A stretch of DNA of 64,000 nt from Branchiostoma floridae (GCF_000003815.2 NC_049988.1:19379811-19443810); one strand, 5' to 3'; shown: positions 48,713 to 62,398, counted from the first letter of the stretch. Numbers and translations are program-made. The notes: generated by a model not told the origin, from the letters alone.

Positions 48713-51700
48713 CTAAGGAGCAGGTCTGATCTTCATGACAGAAGACTTGATGGAGAACTTGTGAGCCGCCCACGCTTGCCATTCTATACCATGTGACTCA
48801 CTCCCCCCGCCGCCATGCTTGTACGGCTGGTTTAGGTTGACGCGGTCACAAGCATTATACCACCAACCACCACGACCATGGAAAGTGGCGCAGTGGCCCG
48901 AAGCATCGTCGTTATCCTGGTCGTGTGTTGAGAATCTGCTACCATCATGCGAGCTTAACCCGTACCCACCATCCCCAGCAGTGCCGCTATAGGCACCAAC
49001 ATGCAGACGGTACTTTGCTGCTTCATCCTCGATATAGAACCTATCATATTCAGCGTATACCGTTCCCGAGGACCAATTCTCGAGATCAATGCGCAGAAGG
49101 TATACCTTAGCGTTAGAGATCTGATAGATTATGTCGTTTCCGAGCCAAAACTCGCCGGCAAAAGCCCCAAACCCAATTTTGTAAGTTTCCCAGTCATTAG
49201 CAAAATCTACAGAACCGTCGAAGCGCTTCTGGAGGACAGTCCAGCCACCGGCCCCTGCTTCCATCTCACAGTAGACCTGAAACGAGGCTCCGGCGGCGTC
49301 TGGCTGGATGGTGTAGACACCGCTGATGGTGTGGCCTGCCTTGTAGACGTCGTCACAATCTGTAAGTCAGAATTAAAGAAAGAAAGAAGTTAGTCTCAGA
49401 TGATGAACTTGTCATGTTTATAATGAGATTACGAAAGTCGGTGTTTGCGAAAAATGCATGCTTTGCTAATAGACCAATGAAGATTGCCACAAAGCTAGAA
49501 TGAAAGGCAAGTCGATACCGATTACATACCTTTCAGGCTGACAGCGTTACTGTCACAATCACAGCTTCCAGGTGGTCCAGGGAGTCCGTCCCGGCCGTCT
49601 GACCCGTTGGATCCGGGTGGGCCCTCGGGACCAGGTGGGCCAGGGGGTCCGGGTTGGCTGTACGGCCCAGATGAGCCGGGCGGGCCGGGAGGTCCTGGTG
49701 GCCCGGCAGGACCTGGAATCCCATCGCGACCGTCACGACCGCTGGGGCCAACCGGTCCGCCTACGCCAGGCATCTCCGGAGCCCCTTGTGGACAGCCTGC
49801 ATGGCAAAGTAAACATAGAATATACTGTTTTATATCGTATTAATGTCAAGGCCATACACAAGTTTTTGATGCCAAATGTGCCAAAAAACTTTAGTGTCCT
49901 CAAACAAAAAAAGTGTAACAACAGCAATTCCAACGTCGGTATCTGGTATTGGAATTATCGGCAGGTGTGCGCTCGTAGCGCGTTCTAACTATTCTATGGA
50001 AGCCAATGTGATAAACTAAGTTCTAATTGACATCATACCCGGACAGTATTTACGTTCGATATCCGTGTTCCGACCGGTCCGTATTTTACGGTATGTTCCT
50101 TGGCTCCAGTGTTCGATCTTTCCGCGGGTTGGATCGCCCTCCGGCCACTGGCCGTCGTACCTCCGGCCATACGTATTGCCCCGTGTTGTATTTTATTTAT
50201 ACCGTGCCAACAACGTTGGACGCAAAAATACGCAAAGGACGTGAAATTAATGCAGTTGAAGGCAGAGAAAAGAATGTTAAACTCTATAAACTTTCACTTC
50301 ACAACAGATAACAAACAATATACTCAACCACCAAACGGCAGTGAGACAGTTGGCATCTCGCTTTGCCCTGCGGCGGCCGGTTGGATCAGATCGGACGGGC
50401 GGCAGGCCCCCGCTCTCCGGCCCGTCTGCTGAAAGGCTGCGTCTGCGTCTAGGGAAGGAACACAGCGTCTGTCTAAACTCACGATGCTTCTCAATATAGC
50501 ATCACAAATAATAGAATAAAAATGGAAATCCAACTTACCTGGCGTTTTACTCATCTCGTGAAGACGCTGCTCCAAGGTGGCGGTTCGGTTTCGCTCCTTG
50601 TCCAGGTCACGGCGCATGTCGTCTCGGTCGCGATTCAAGGCGTCAACAGTGGTGGCCAGTTGGCGCATGTCGTCTAGGTCACGCTTCAAGGCGTCAACAG
50701 TGGTGGACAGTTGGCGCATGTCGTCTTGGTCGCGCTTCAAGGCGTCAACAGTGGTGGACATGTCGTCTTGGTCGCGCTTGAATACGTCAACAGTGGTGGA
50801 CAGTTGTGATATCTCCTGCAAATTTATAAGCGTATGTATAGATGCATACGCACGTCAGAATTCCAACCGTAAATAAAAGATGAAAAAGCAGAACGTTCTG
50901 GCTCAATGGACTCAATAAAGCTTGATAAACAGAACAGGAACGCATGCGCAGGAACAAAACAGAATTAATGTCAGAAAAAGTGATTGACAACAGGGCTTGT
51001 GGCACAGAGGTATTTACCTCTTTATTGATGAACGTCAGAGGGGCGAGTCCCACACCGACTAAACTAAGCAGCACGGCAATACCGGCGATCATGCAGCTGC
51101 GGTGGGAGCGGATGAAGCTACAGAGGGCACCACGGCCGCTTGCTTCTCCTGCATACGTGCGGTCTGTTAGAAAACAAGAGCTTTTAAAAGAAGAAATGTT
51201 TTATCAAAACGTTGAATTGAAATTTTCAACACAAAAGTTGGAATTATCCAATTTTATAAATGTCTAACTCTAAATCTGGGGAAATTCAACTTTTGTGCTG
51301 TAAATCAAAATTCCACTTTAAACCTGAATAGATAAATTCAAGACTCCTGAATGGCTCTTGAATAACCTCGTGCTAGCATAACCTCCAGGCGTCTTGTTTG
51401 GACCGGTTAAATGATGTAAATGAATTGTTGTGTATTATGATATAGCCAGGCGATCAGACCCCGCAGGAAGGAATGATCATGAATACAGTACAGCAAAAGT
51501 TTTTAAAAAGTTTGACATGCCTCCAGCTGTCCCATCTGGTAATGTAAAAAAGTTGTTGTGTAATATATAATGGTTTATTATTTTAAATAACCCACAGTAA
51601 ATAACTGGGCATAATCCAGGGAGGCTCAAGCCATTCTCGGCATGTACGTTTCTGGTTTAGATGAATTTAAAATAAATCGGGAACAACACACAGTGAAACA

Positions 51701-52978
51701 CATTACATATTAGCAAATAATCAATCAATAGACTAAGTTAGCGACAGAGCCCATTGGTAGAGTGCTAAGATCTACAACAAGGAAGAGACGAATAAATTCA
51801 GGAAATTTATTGTTTAACATACGAATAACTAACCAAGCTTGTCGATATTAGAAGTTTGATTGCTTCATGGAACTGCTTTACAATATTACTATCGGTAACA
51901 TTTGGTGCCTTGTCGCTTAGCATTTAATCTCTGCCAGGCACACAAAAAAAGATTATTACATTATGTACTCTTTTAACTTTTCGGCCCGTTTGTTGACGTT
52001 TCATAATTTAAGATGGCGTCCATGGATTGCTTAAGAGATCAGATTTGTCACAAATATCTCAAGAATATACTAATCATCAGTTTGTGATCGTACGGCAATC
52101 GTGATCAGACGCTGGAATACAAGACGGTTGCATGAAAAACAAAAACACAGGATAAGTTTTACCTGCTCTGGAGACGTACAAAGCGTTGGGTATACTCGCA
52201 GCGGCGTCCGCAATTGATCGCCAATCAGTCTGGGGCTGCTGCATGGGTGTGGTGCCTGGCGGAAAATTAAAAAAAATAACATGGCGCGTGTGATGTGATG
52301 AAATAATGATATAACATTATTTTCACAAATATTTTTCTATTAAATATCTTAGTTTCATTTTATTAACAGCACAAACGCGTCTGCTGCAAATGGGTACTCA
52401 TAGAATTGCATGATATAACTGTAGCCATATTTTAGTTTATGGCTTTTCAAAAGTACGTTTCATCTTGAGGTGTGGTGCTGGTTTCAAACTGGTTATGTTT
52501 TCAGCCAATTGCACCAACTGTGCTGGATTACTGTTCCTTTACGTGCATTCAATTTGGTCTGACGACTGAAGACTAATCTGTAAGTTAAGGTTTGCTGCTA
52601 TACGGCGATTTACATAACCAACAGAAATGGTGAATGCACCCCTCAATATACCATGGCCCAAGAGGGGTTCATTCATATGAGAAGGTAGTAGGGTCACTTA
52701 ATACTACTTGTGCCCCCACTGGTATATAAAGAATATCGTCATAAAAATGCATCTTCCGAGCTTCATGCCTAGACTAAATCATATCTGAATCTTAGACAAA
52801 AGAAAACACGTTGTACACTAAGCAAGGCACTGGGTAATTATGGATCTCAATATTTGTCATTACATAGATTTTCGAAAATCAAACCCCCTTCACAGCTGAC
52901 GTCTAGAGGGAAGATATTTTCAAAAACAAGTTTACCTGCGTTGTCACTAGTTTGGGACTGCTGTTGATCTCCCGGCAT
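48713..52978 (-). CDS. Gene E: class II membrane collagen-FReD protein
   Basis: About 490 residues with the frameshifted linker skipped. Exons: 52936-52978, 52163-52255, 51018-51163, 50539-50815, 49530-49796 and 48713-49359, all in phase. Transmembrane about 69-88, coiled coil 95-186 (four repeats), collagen 187-275, FReD 276-490. The collagen is the shortest of the class II genes that keep a collagen exon, with a single GPEGPP. The interruption SSGPYSQP sits where B and G have a cysteine. The FReD is two residues shorter than in A-D, because the loop reads [13 protein letters not shown]. Here the Asn before the cysteine and one glycine are missing, in the region that forms the ligand pocket in ficolins. 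Calcium-type DQDND is kept. The intron between coiled coil and collagen has a stretch (49900-50320) with no counterpart in A, C or D. Confidence 0.78.
50329..50428 (-). pseudogene. Gene E linker exon, 2-base deletion
   Basis: Matches the intact gene A linker and keeps RRRAKRDAN, including RAKR. Two bases are missing after that point (CTCACTGCCG where A has CTCACTCTGCCG). The exon is 100 instead of 102 bases and would shift the frame into the collagen. Skipping it restores frame. Confidence 0.6.
51213..51320. mobile_element. Palindromic MITE, AACACAAAAGTTGGA family (gene E intron, internally deleted)
   Basis: Orthologous to 6891-7040 but about 40 bases shorter, lacking the central ATTCTTTATCAAGGAATGAC part. 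Confidence 0.5.
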
Positions 52979-54140
52979 GGTGCGACTTGTCAGGTTTCTG
53001 CACAGCAAAAATACACGCCCTACCTCAGGCGTGGTCCAAAACGCAATGAGAAATATAGTCTAACATGAAGTAATTAGAAATCAGAGATGAAAGAAAATCA
53101 TATTGTGTGGGTGGAAAACAACACACGTTTTCCTGGTGAGACCAATCATACAGACACGTAATCCTTTTCTTTGTTTGTTTGTTACATATTGAGAGAGAAG
53201 TATCGAAAACAACTTTTAAAATTTTGATCATGTTTGGAAAGCTATTAGATACATTGAAATGTATATGCACGCAAGGGAGAAAAACAATTTTTTTCTTCTT
53301 TTTTGTTTTGTTTTTCGTCTGACTTTTTCCGTGTTCGTCACACAACAACTAGGGTTTTTTGCTCACAAGTTTAAAATTTCCATCATTAATCATTAAGCGG
53401 TTTTAAATCAGTTCCTGATATCATACCACATGCAAGTGTGTCTTTAATCTACCCCCCCCCCTACACACACCGCAACCCAAAAAAAACGTTTTACTGTTGC
53501 TGTTTGGATTTTGAAGATCTCACTGGTGTGAAGACAATAAAGATGTGCAAGTTGAACATTTATAATGTGTTTAGAACAATGTTCATGATCATGATTCTGT
53601 TGTCTTCTTGCGACTTCCACATCTCTTTACTGGATGTTTCTGCTACAAGTATCTGTCTTTAAGTGCTGGCAACATTATATACCTTTTTTAAGACCTCAGA
53701 TTCAATGATTTTACTAAAGTGATCAAAAGATCGAAATTATCGGATCCTAAGGTTACTTTGTGTTGGACCCTTTCAAAATGGTTTCCAGCGATAAATATTG
53801 GGCTCTTAACCACATCGCGATTACGTAATTGTAGACTGAAGTTGTTTCAGAATTTCGTATGGAGAATATGGATTCAAGCAGTAGATTCATTTTTTTAAGA
53901 AGATCTAAAGTCGTTATTCGCGATGAACTCAGTGGTTTTGGTAAAGTTTGTACGGTTGTGTGACGTCACAGCAATAGTCTAATTCGGCAGTGTTGCTATC
54001 GGCTGTCAAAAGAAAACACGCTGTACACCAAGCAAGGCACTGGGTATTTCTGAATATCAATATTTGCCATTACATAGATTTTGGAAAACAAAACCCACTT
54101 CTTATCTGTACAGTCAAGATATTTTCACAAAAATATTTAC

Positions 54141-54259
54141 CTGTGTCAGCAGTTTTGGACTTCTGAGGTTCTCCTGTTATGGTGCGACTTGTTAGGTTTC
54201 TGCACAGCGAAAATGCACGCCCTACCTCAGGCGTGGTCCGAAACGCAATGAGAATCTGA
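54141..54259 (-). pseudogene. Silent exon-1 copy upstream of gene E
   Basis: ATA at 54178-54180, GTAAAT donor kept. Near-identical to the copy upstream of gene D. Confidence 0.6.
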
Positions 54260-55984
54260 AGAAATTACAAACCAGAGATGAAAGAAAATCATATTGAGTG
54301 GGTGGAAAACAACACACGTTTTCCAGTTGTGACCAATCATGCAGACACGTAATCCTTTTCTTTGTTTATTTGTTACATATTGAAAGAGAAGTATCGAAAA
54401 CAACTTTTAAACATTTGATCATGTTTAAAAAACTATCAGATACATTGAAATGCATGGGAGAAAAATTTGTATTCTTCATTTTTTTGTTGTTCGTCTGATA
54501 TTTTCGTCCCATAACAATTAGTTAGTCAACACACGCACGAGTTTTTGCGTTAAGGTAATTTGTAGATTTTCTACCGTGAATACATTTTTGTCTAATTTTT
54601 TTTTGCTCCAGCAAAATTCAAGTGGCAAACCCAGGCTTAACTAGAGTTCGGCAAACTCAAACCTTTAGCAATACTTAGAACGTTTGTACATTTACTTGAT
54701 TTATGCATGGTAATGTTCATCATTGACTACCATACACATATCACAAGTATAAAATTCCAATCATTTATCATTGAGCGGTTTTAAATCAGTTCCTCATATC
54801 ATACCACGTGAAAGTGTGTCTTTAATTTATCCCCCAAGACCCGGTTCACTGGGAGTGAAGACAATAAAGATGTGGAAGTTGAAGAATGATAATGTGTTCA
54901 AAACAATGATCATGATTTCAATGTCTTCTTGCGACTTCCACATCTCTGTACAGGATGTTTCTGCTCAAAGAATCTGTCTTTAGATGTCTTCTTGCTGGCA
55001 GCATTTATGCACTTTTTTTAAGACCTCAGAATCAAGAATATTTCGAAAGTGATCAAAAGATCAAAAGTCTTGAAATCGAAGATTACTTTGTGTTGCATGT
55101 TGTCAGGTTTTAAACAATGTAGTGTTTTATTTAGACAAACGCCTTAAACTCGTTTGTGAACACGTGTTGTAATCAGCGGATTCGCAAAAACTCGGAAGAC
55201 TTTAATTTAAAAGTTGTTATTTGCGATGAACAAAACAGTTTTGTTAAAGTTTGAACAATTCTAGAGGTATTTTTTCTCGTCAAATATTTAATTTGGTGGT
55301 GATGCAATCGGCAGCCTTCAACCTAGTGGAAAAACCTGTCCCTCTGCTGATCGTCATTTTTTTTACGAACCTTCAACTCTGACCCCTGATGATGAGGTGA
55401 CCTTGCCATCTGCTGTCTGTTTGTATTGCTGTACACTTTAACAGGAAATGACGTCATGACCTGATGAAGTCAAAATGACTGTTGAAATCTCAATGTATTT
55501 TCGATATCACATATTGAAAAGTGTCTTCAATATTATAGCTTAAGTAGAAATAGATTTGGATAAGTCGTTATTCCCTTTTGATTTATCTATGAGTATCATT
55601 TTCTTTCTTTGTTAAGTATGATTATGTATACCACTACTGCTTTACTTTGTATGCAATTAGCCCTCGGGCATGAATTTTGCATAAATATTATTGTTATTAA
55701 AGACAGTAACAGTCATTGAGCAGCAATGGTTGTCTCTGGTGCTGAAAATGCCATATTATACGCGATTCTCTACAACTGGAATCTTTGACTGGCTGAATCA
55801 TTTTACTCGTTTTACCGGCTTTGGAATAAGCTGTAAATGTGTATAGCATAATAGGTGCCTTCTAAAATCTACAATAAGAAGCAATCTTCTGTACATATGT
55901 GAAATCATGTGTTGTGTTTTAACTCGTGTGTCTGTCTGACTTTATTTGAGGATGTGTGTACCAGTATGTCTGTGTTTCTGCCTG

Positions 55985-56395
55985 TATGTCCGTATATATA
56001 TGTGTATGTATATGTGTATGTATATGTGTATGTATATGTGTATGTATATGTGTATGTATATATGTATGCGTATGCTCTTGTTGTGTCTGTCCTTCTGTGT
56101 ATATGTGCGCGATATACTTTTGGCTAAAGCAGTTAGGCCTACGTCACATTTCCTTCCCGGGGCCCGGTTAGGCTGTTTGTGTTTGCGTGTGTATGAGTTT
56201 TTGTGTGTGTGTGTTTTAAGTGTGTTTGTGTGTGTGCTTGTGTGTGTGTGTATGTATGTGCGTGTGTGTGTGTGTGTGTTTGTGTCAGTGTCTTAGTGCG
56301 TTCGTGTGTGTGTGTATGTGTGTCTGTGTCTGTGTGTTTGTGTGTGTGTGTGTGTGCGTGTCCATTTGTGTGTGTATGGGTGTGTGTGTGCGTGC
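55985..56395. repeat. (TATGTG)n and (TG)n microsatellites
   Basis: Duplicate of 46131-46485, with a more interrupted TG tract. A single MITE end lies at 56132-56173. Confidence 0.9.
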
Positions 56396-58074
56396 ATGCA
56401 TATATCCGGATACAACTCATTTATATTAAAAAAGAAGATCCAAGGCAAAACTTAACATACACCATGTTGTAATTTCACCAAACTTGCAAATGTGATACAG
56501 TAGTTATATATACAAATGAAGCTCACGCTATCTTGGTGACTTGGTTACTGTGTTCTTCTAATATGTGTACTACCAGATAATGTTCGCCACCATCTTCTAT
56601 CAACACATAAAATATAACGCTAGCAGCCATATAGCATCATCAACATATACCATATAACGTTTCCTACCGTATGCCATCACTAATATATATACTTGTCTAC
56701 GTTAGATGAATATGATTAGTAGCCACAGGTGCTACAACTAGTCCCAAGCGTTTCTACACTAAAAAGAAACTTTCAACAAAAAATGTTTCCTGCAACGTTG
56801 CTAAAATATCTTGCTGTTAAGCTTTATTCTAAATTACAACAAAAGAACTGACTATTCCTACTGTGAAGTCCGCTAATATAACGTTACTTTCTACATAATG
56901 TTCGCAACCACCATACCTTATATAAAAATTATTTTCACGGGAAAGAAATTATCTTATCGCATTATTACTATAATCCACCACTTATAGCACACCTACACAC
57001 CGTGTCTGCTACAAAGTTATATCTACTTAATCTGAAATACACCTAACATAGAACAAAGGACTGCAATACAATGTATCACTCGATGAATGAAGTTTTTGTA
57101 AGACATGTGACCGCACAAATTGTTATTACCGTGGTTTTTGTTTGCTTTTCAACATCTCCAAAGTTATAAGTTTGCCCAATTTACTTATGTATAAAAGTCA
57201 AATGCACTTCAATGCTAAGGCTGTTTCTAGATGTCGCAAATCAACACAACAGCAGTAAATGCACTTTCGTGTCCTCCATCAAGAATGGTGTGTATTTCCA
57301 TTCTAAGTTTGTTTGGGAACAGTAAAGCGAAGAAAGAAAGGATGGAGCGAAGAAAGACAGGATGGAGCGAACTCAAGAAAGAAAGAATTGATTTACACTA
57401 TGGGGGGGGGGGGGGGGGGGGCTCCACTGGTCTGAAAGAAGAAGTTGTAAACAACAAACCCCTCTTAATGAAGATAAAAAGAGATCCACAATGATAAGAA
57501 ATTACAGAAAAGTGAAACCTAACTTTCATTGAATACCATTACCACGAATTGCAGAATATGATGGTATGAAGGTATTGTCCTTCCTTATCCCTAACAAGGG
57601 TTCTACAATGATATGACACTATTTTAATCGGCCTTTTAAAGTTGTCTATGCATGAAATGATTAGAATTTTACAATGAAGAAATGGATTTTTTAAAAGAGT
57701 TTCCCACTTCAGTGTGGCAGCGCCATCTTTTGGTTATTTTGTAAACTGCAACTAAAAGTTTGTTAGTAACGTTATACTTTGCGCGGAACTCATGTGTGAC
57801 TCCTCTCCCTCGAGTCTTAACCGCAAAAAAGATCTAACACTGCTAGAAGTGTTCAAGGGAGGCTAACTTTGCACTATAGCTAGATCCACGTCTAAATTAG
57901 CTCAGGGTCCTCACCTGCGCAGATTCATGTAGGAGTAGTGCTGTCAACTTTGGAAAGTTATCAGTGCCAAAGAACAACATTTTGTTCAAGAGGCACCCTT
58001 AGCAGTGAAAACTATCCAAGGCATCTTAGGGGGTCTGTATGGGGATGGACATGTCGACATTAGTGAGGCGTATG

Positions 58075-58075
58075 T

Positions 58076-58120
<45 letters not shown>

Positions 58121-58268
58121 TTGTGTGTGTGTGTGTATGTGTGTGTGTGTGTGTGTGTGCGTGCGTGTGTGTGTGTGTGTGTGCGTGTGCGTGTGTGAGT
58201 GTGTGTGTGCGTGTGTGTGTGTGCGTGTGTGTGTGTGCGTGTGTGTGCGTTTGTGTGTGTGTGTGGTG
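58075..58268. repeat. (TG)n microsatellite downstream of gene F
   Basis: TG/CA tract with TGCG interruptions at the conserved position, about 380 bases after the F stop codon. Confidence 0.95.
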
Positions 58269-58649
58269 TGGTGTTGGTGGAGGGGACGCGCAAGAAACTT
58301 TTTATTCTCATGAATGTCGACTACGTACGCTTTATGCTACGTTCATAATGCTCCCTGTGTACACATTACACAACATTGCCATCACAATTCACGTTTTAGG
58401 AGAAGATTTGTCGAAATATGCGCAGGATTGAAATTTTATCTCACCGTGAAAGGGCTCGTGCAGACAGAATCAAGAAAGTCAAGTGAGGTGGTTGTTAACA
58501 TAGCATTGTTAAGAGATTTGCTCCAGCATTACTCTTCTGAAAGACAGCTTAAAAGGAACATTACGTGAAGAAGCTGTTAGCTGAAAGCTTGCGAAGAAAA
58601 AAGTTGTTAGATGCAAACGTCAGGTCGTGGGTTTGGTTTGTGGTTATTT

Positions 58650-59299
58650 CTAAGGAGCAGGTCTGATCTTCATGACAGAAGCCTTGATGGAGTACCCGTG
58701 AGCCGCCCATGCTGTCCATTCTATACCATGTTGATTATCCCCCCCGCCGCCATGCTTGTACGGCTGGTTCAGGTTAACGTTGTCACAGGCTCCATACCAC
58801 CAACCACCACGACCATTGCCAGTTGCGCAGTCATAGCCCGAATGATCGTCGTTATCCTGGTCGTGAGTTGAGAATTTGAGCCCATCATGAGAGCTTAACC
58901 CCCTCCCACCATCCCCAGCAGTGCCGCTATAGACACCAACATGCAGACGGTACTTTGCTGCTTCATCCTCGATATAGAACCTGTCATATTCAGCGTATAC
59001 CGTTTCCGAGGACCAATTTTCGAGATCAATGCGCAGAAGATATACCTTCTCGTTAGAGATCTGATAGATCTTGTCGTTTCCGAGCCAAAATTCGCCGACA
59101 AGAGCCCCAAACCCAATTTTGTAACTTGTCCAGTCCTTAGCAAAATCTACAGAACCGTCGAAGCGCTTCTGGAGGACAGTCCAGCCGCCGACCCCGGCTT
59201 CCATCTCACAATAGACTCGGAACGAGGCTCCGGCGGCGTCTGGCTGGATGGTGTAGAGACCGCTGGTGGTGTGGCCTGCCTTGTAGACGTCGTCACAAT
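58650..59299 (-). pseudogene. Gene F: solitary FReD exon, 5' part of gene missing
   Basis: An intact 216-residue FReD frame ([20 protein letters not shown] to MKIRPAP) with a usable acceptor (CATCTACAG). It carries its own pocket variant (DDHSGYDCATGNGRGGWWYG, then DNQHGIEWTAW). Immediately upstream the sequence switches to the intergenic unit that normally lies far upstream of a class I gene (same as 864 and 20918). No collagen, linker or membrane exon follows before gene G. An unequal crossover between an FReD 5' intron and an intergenic unit would give this. Without a 5' exon it is probably silent, but the frame has no stop codon or frameshift, so the loss is recent or the exon is used some other way. 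Confidence 0.7.
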
Positions 59300-59343
59300 C
59301 TGTAGATGAAATAACAACAATTCTTATATACGCAACGGAAGAC

Positions 59344-59553
59344 TTGGTCTTTCTAAATAGTATTGGTCTATGTCATGACCAACAAGACGTCATTTGCGAT
59401 AAACTCGGTGTTATAGAGCGACTCCTCCTTCCTCGCCCACCACCCACTCTGCCCTGCACAAAGTGTCCCAGACTATTCCACACTGCTCTGGGCCTGAGCA
59501 GTCACGTCAGACATCGCCACCAACAATCAGCAAATGAGACAGGATGGACATGA
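59344..59553 (+). other. Short ORF with C2H2-like zinc finger (copy 3)
   Basis: Near-identical to 900-1109; the finger ends SSHVRHRH. It lies directly beside the breakpoint of gene F. Confidence 0.3.
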
Positions 59554-60477
59554 ACTAATGCTCGATCACGAGTAGACGCCGATGATGGTGTTTATTCTAT
59601 TTATTTTGGACGCTTATGGCTGTTTTGTGTGACGCTACAGACCCAAGCCTAATTTGGCAGTGTTGCCATCGGCGGTCTTCAACCTAGTAGAAAAACCTGT
59701 TACTCTGCCGATCGTCGTTTTGGGATGAACCTTTAACTCTGACCCCTCCAGAGGTGAACTTGCTATGCTGCTATCTGTCTTTATTGTTGTACATTTAAAC
59801 AGAAAATGACGTCGTGACTTGTTAACTTGAAATATCTGTTAAAATTTCAATCTATCCTGCATACAACATATTAGATATATTAGAATAAAAAAAAAATGTC
59901 TGAAATTTACAGCCAAGAAAACTCGGGAACATCATTGAGCACGTGTAGCTGTCCCTGGTGCTGAAATGCCATTTTCATGTGATGCTGTAGTTGCGCCTTG
60001 GCTGGACTAGCAAACAGCGCCACCATGCGATATGTGTTGGTGAGGCAGGCCCTTTAGCAGAGGTCACGCGGGGACATTCCACACCACAGTGTAGAATGGG
60101 AGTCAAACTCAGACGATGCTGTAATATCTCTTGAAAATGAGGATGTCATTCCTTCTCCCAAATATCTGGACCATCGTTGTTGTTTCCTATCAGATGAAGA
60201 TTATAAATATCTTGCTAAAAGATTATTAAATGTGCTAAAAGGTGCAGAGTTATAGTTATGATATGCTCTTGTATTGTTGTAGCTGAATTGCTGCTTCTTA
60301 GAGCTGTCCCTTCTCTTTTCTGCATCTTTTATCCTAAACATGTTTCACAGAACTCGCCTATCCGAAGTTCCTGCCTGTCCGTGTATATGTGCATCATTTT
60401 GGTCATACATGTATCAAACCCACTCTTGGAAACAAATACCATGTGCACCTTATTTTATTTTCACCAAAAAATACATT

Positions 60478-60661
60478 NNNNNNNNNNNNNNNNNNNNNNN
60501 NNNNNNNNNNNNNNNNNNNNNNNNNNNNNNNNNNNNNNNNNNNNNNNNNNNNNNNNNNNNNNNNNNNNNNNNNNNNNNNNNNNNNNNNNNNNNNNNNNNN
60601 NNNNNNNNNNNNNNNNNNNNNNNNNNNNNNNNNNNNNNNNNNNNNNNNNNNNNNNNNNNNN
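60478..60661. other. Assembly gap (N run, 184 bases)
   Basis: All bases are N. By homology with 2210-2390 the missing part is intergenic unit, so no gene is likely to be hidden. Confidence 0.99.
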
Positions 60662-60879
60662 CATTGGAAAAATCGTCTCTCTCCTCTCTCTCTCTCTCCC
60701 TCACTCTCTCTTTCTCTCTCTCTCCCCCTGTCTCTCTCTCTTTTTCTCTTAAACTTAAAATGTGACAACTGTGATTATTTCTAATATCTCATTCGCAGAT
60801 ACAACGTTACTTTCTACATACTGGCATGACGTAAATATTTTTGCTATAATTTTCCTCCTACAATATAAGGTAAAAGTCT

Positions 60880-61075
60880 CTAATAAGCTGCACAAGCTAC
60901 TGCCATGCCTGGCGAACCTCTGTCTCGTGTCAGCCACATGGTGATTTACATCATTCACCCTGACGGGAGACCTGGCGCATCCCGTCTTGTAATTAGCCAA
61001 CGAAAGGGTATGTCACCCCGTAAGGGGCGGTATAACCCCGTCGTGTGTAAACATGTGTGATCACGTCGACCGATG
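60880..61075 (+). mobile_element. SINE-like insertion with GAT-repeat tail
   Basis: About 190 bases (GACGGGAGACCTGGCGCATC, later CACCCCGTAAGGGGCGGTAT) ending in GATGATGATGATG. It interrupts the intergenic unit, since the copy at 2870-2940 lacks it. No target duplication is obvious. Confidence 0.45.
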
Positions 61076-62398
61076 ATGATGATGCCATATATGTATATAT
61101 ACAGTGTAGTCATTTTTTTGCCAGAACGTTTTCTTAATACATCTCTAATTCACAACTTCTAACACACATACATACATACATCTTGACTTCTAAAAACGTA
61201 TACAAACTATCATGATTCTATCATGTGGCATGTCTGAATACATTGCTCAACTACAGAAGCTTCCAAGGCATCTGACAAATAGTGAATTCATTTGTTTTGT
61301 TTTCATTTCAACATATTTCCAGCTATACGTTTTCCCAATCTATTTATGTATAAAAGTGAAATTGACTAAAAATGCTAACGTTACAGGCTAGTGCTACTCT
61401 TAAATGTTACAAATCAACATAACCGTAAATGTACTTCTGCCACAATCACATGTGTCCATTACAAGAATGGCGCGTTTTTCCACCGATTCATCGTTACACA
61501 CATCGTTAGGAGAGTAATACGAAAACAAAGAACGGATTTATACTATATTTTATACGCTTTTGAATTTGTTAATGCATGGAATATTGGAATTGTAGGATGA
61601 GTTTAGGAAATGGATTTTAACGAGTTTACTACCGTTTGGCAGTGCCATCTTTTGATCACTTTTCAAACTGCAGTGAAAGTGATTACTAGTATACTTTGCG
61701 CGGTAGCCGTAGGGAACTCCCTTTCCCGGCACTAAAAACGTTAATCCATGTTGAAAATCACGAATCTGCGCTTCCGCCAAAAAGCAAGCGTTGCTAGAAG
61801 TCTTCAAAGGAGGCTAACTTCGGGCTAGATCCACGCCTAAATTAGCTCTTGGTTCTCACCTACCCACATTCATGAAGGACGAGTGTTTTCAACCTTGGAA
61901 AGCTATCTATGCCAAGGAACAACATTTTGCTCCAGTGACAACTATTCATATCCAAGACATCTCAGGCGCCAGTATGGGGAAGGAAAGTGGCGACCATGTG
62001 TTTTTTTTGGGGGGGGGGGGGGGGGTGCGATATGTACAATTTACGACGAAGTCATGAAGGTCGATCGCGACTTCACTATTTGCTGAATTTCAAATACTCT
62101 ACGTGAACATACATTTCGTAAAATTACACTTCACGTTAAATTGCATTTTATCTTGCACGAAACCCCGAACCAGCCGAACGTCAATTGAGCCTAGTCGACG
62201 GTCCGTAGCCTTATTTTCTTTACAACATTAGTGCACGAATACGTAGAGCTTCATTACAAACAACGCTAACAAGGCTGATAAGGCAAGAACTTTAGAACAA
62301 GCTGTTAGCTGAATGCGTGCAAAGAAAGCTGTTAGATGCAAACGTCGGGGCGTGGGTTTAGTTTGTCGTTGTTTACTTCTAAGGAGCAGGTCTGATCT

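Larger units (their letters stand above)
55240..58649. repeat. Intergenic block E-F, duplicate of 45300-48712
   Basis: Collinear with the D-E intergenic block (same LINE tail, microsatellites and GGAGGCTAACTTTGC motif). It lacks the MITE at 47207 and has a G run at 57403-57421. No coding exon seen. Confidence 0.65.
59900..61850. repeat. Intergenic unit copy 5, between F and G
   Basis: Collinear with 1620-3830, interrupted by the assembly gap and by a SINE-like insertion at about 60880-61075. No coding exon seen. Confidence 0.55.
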
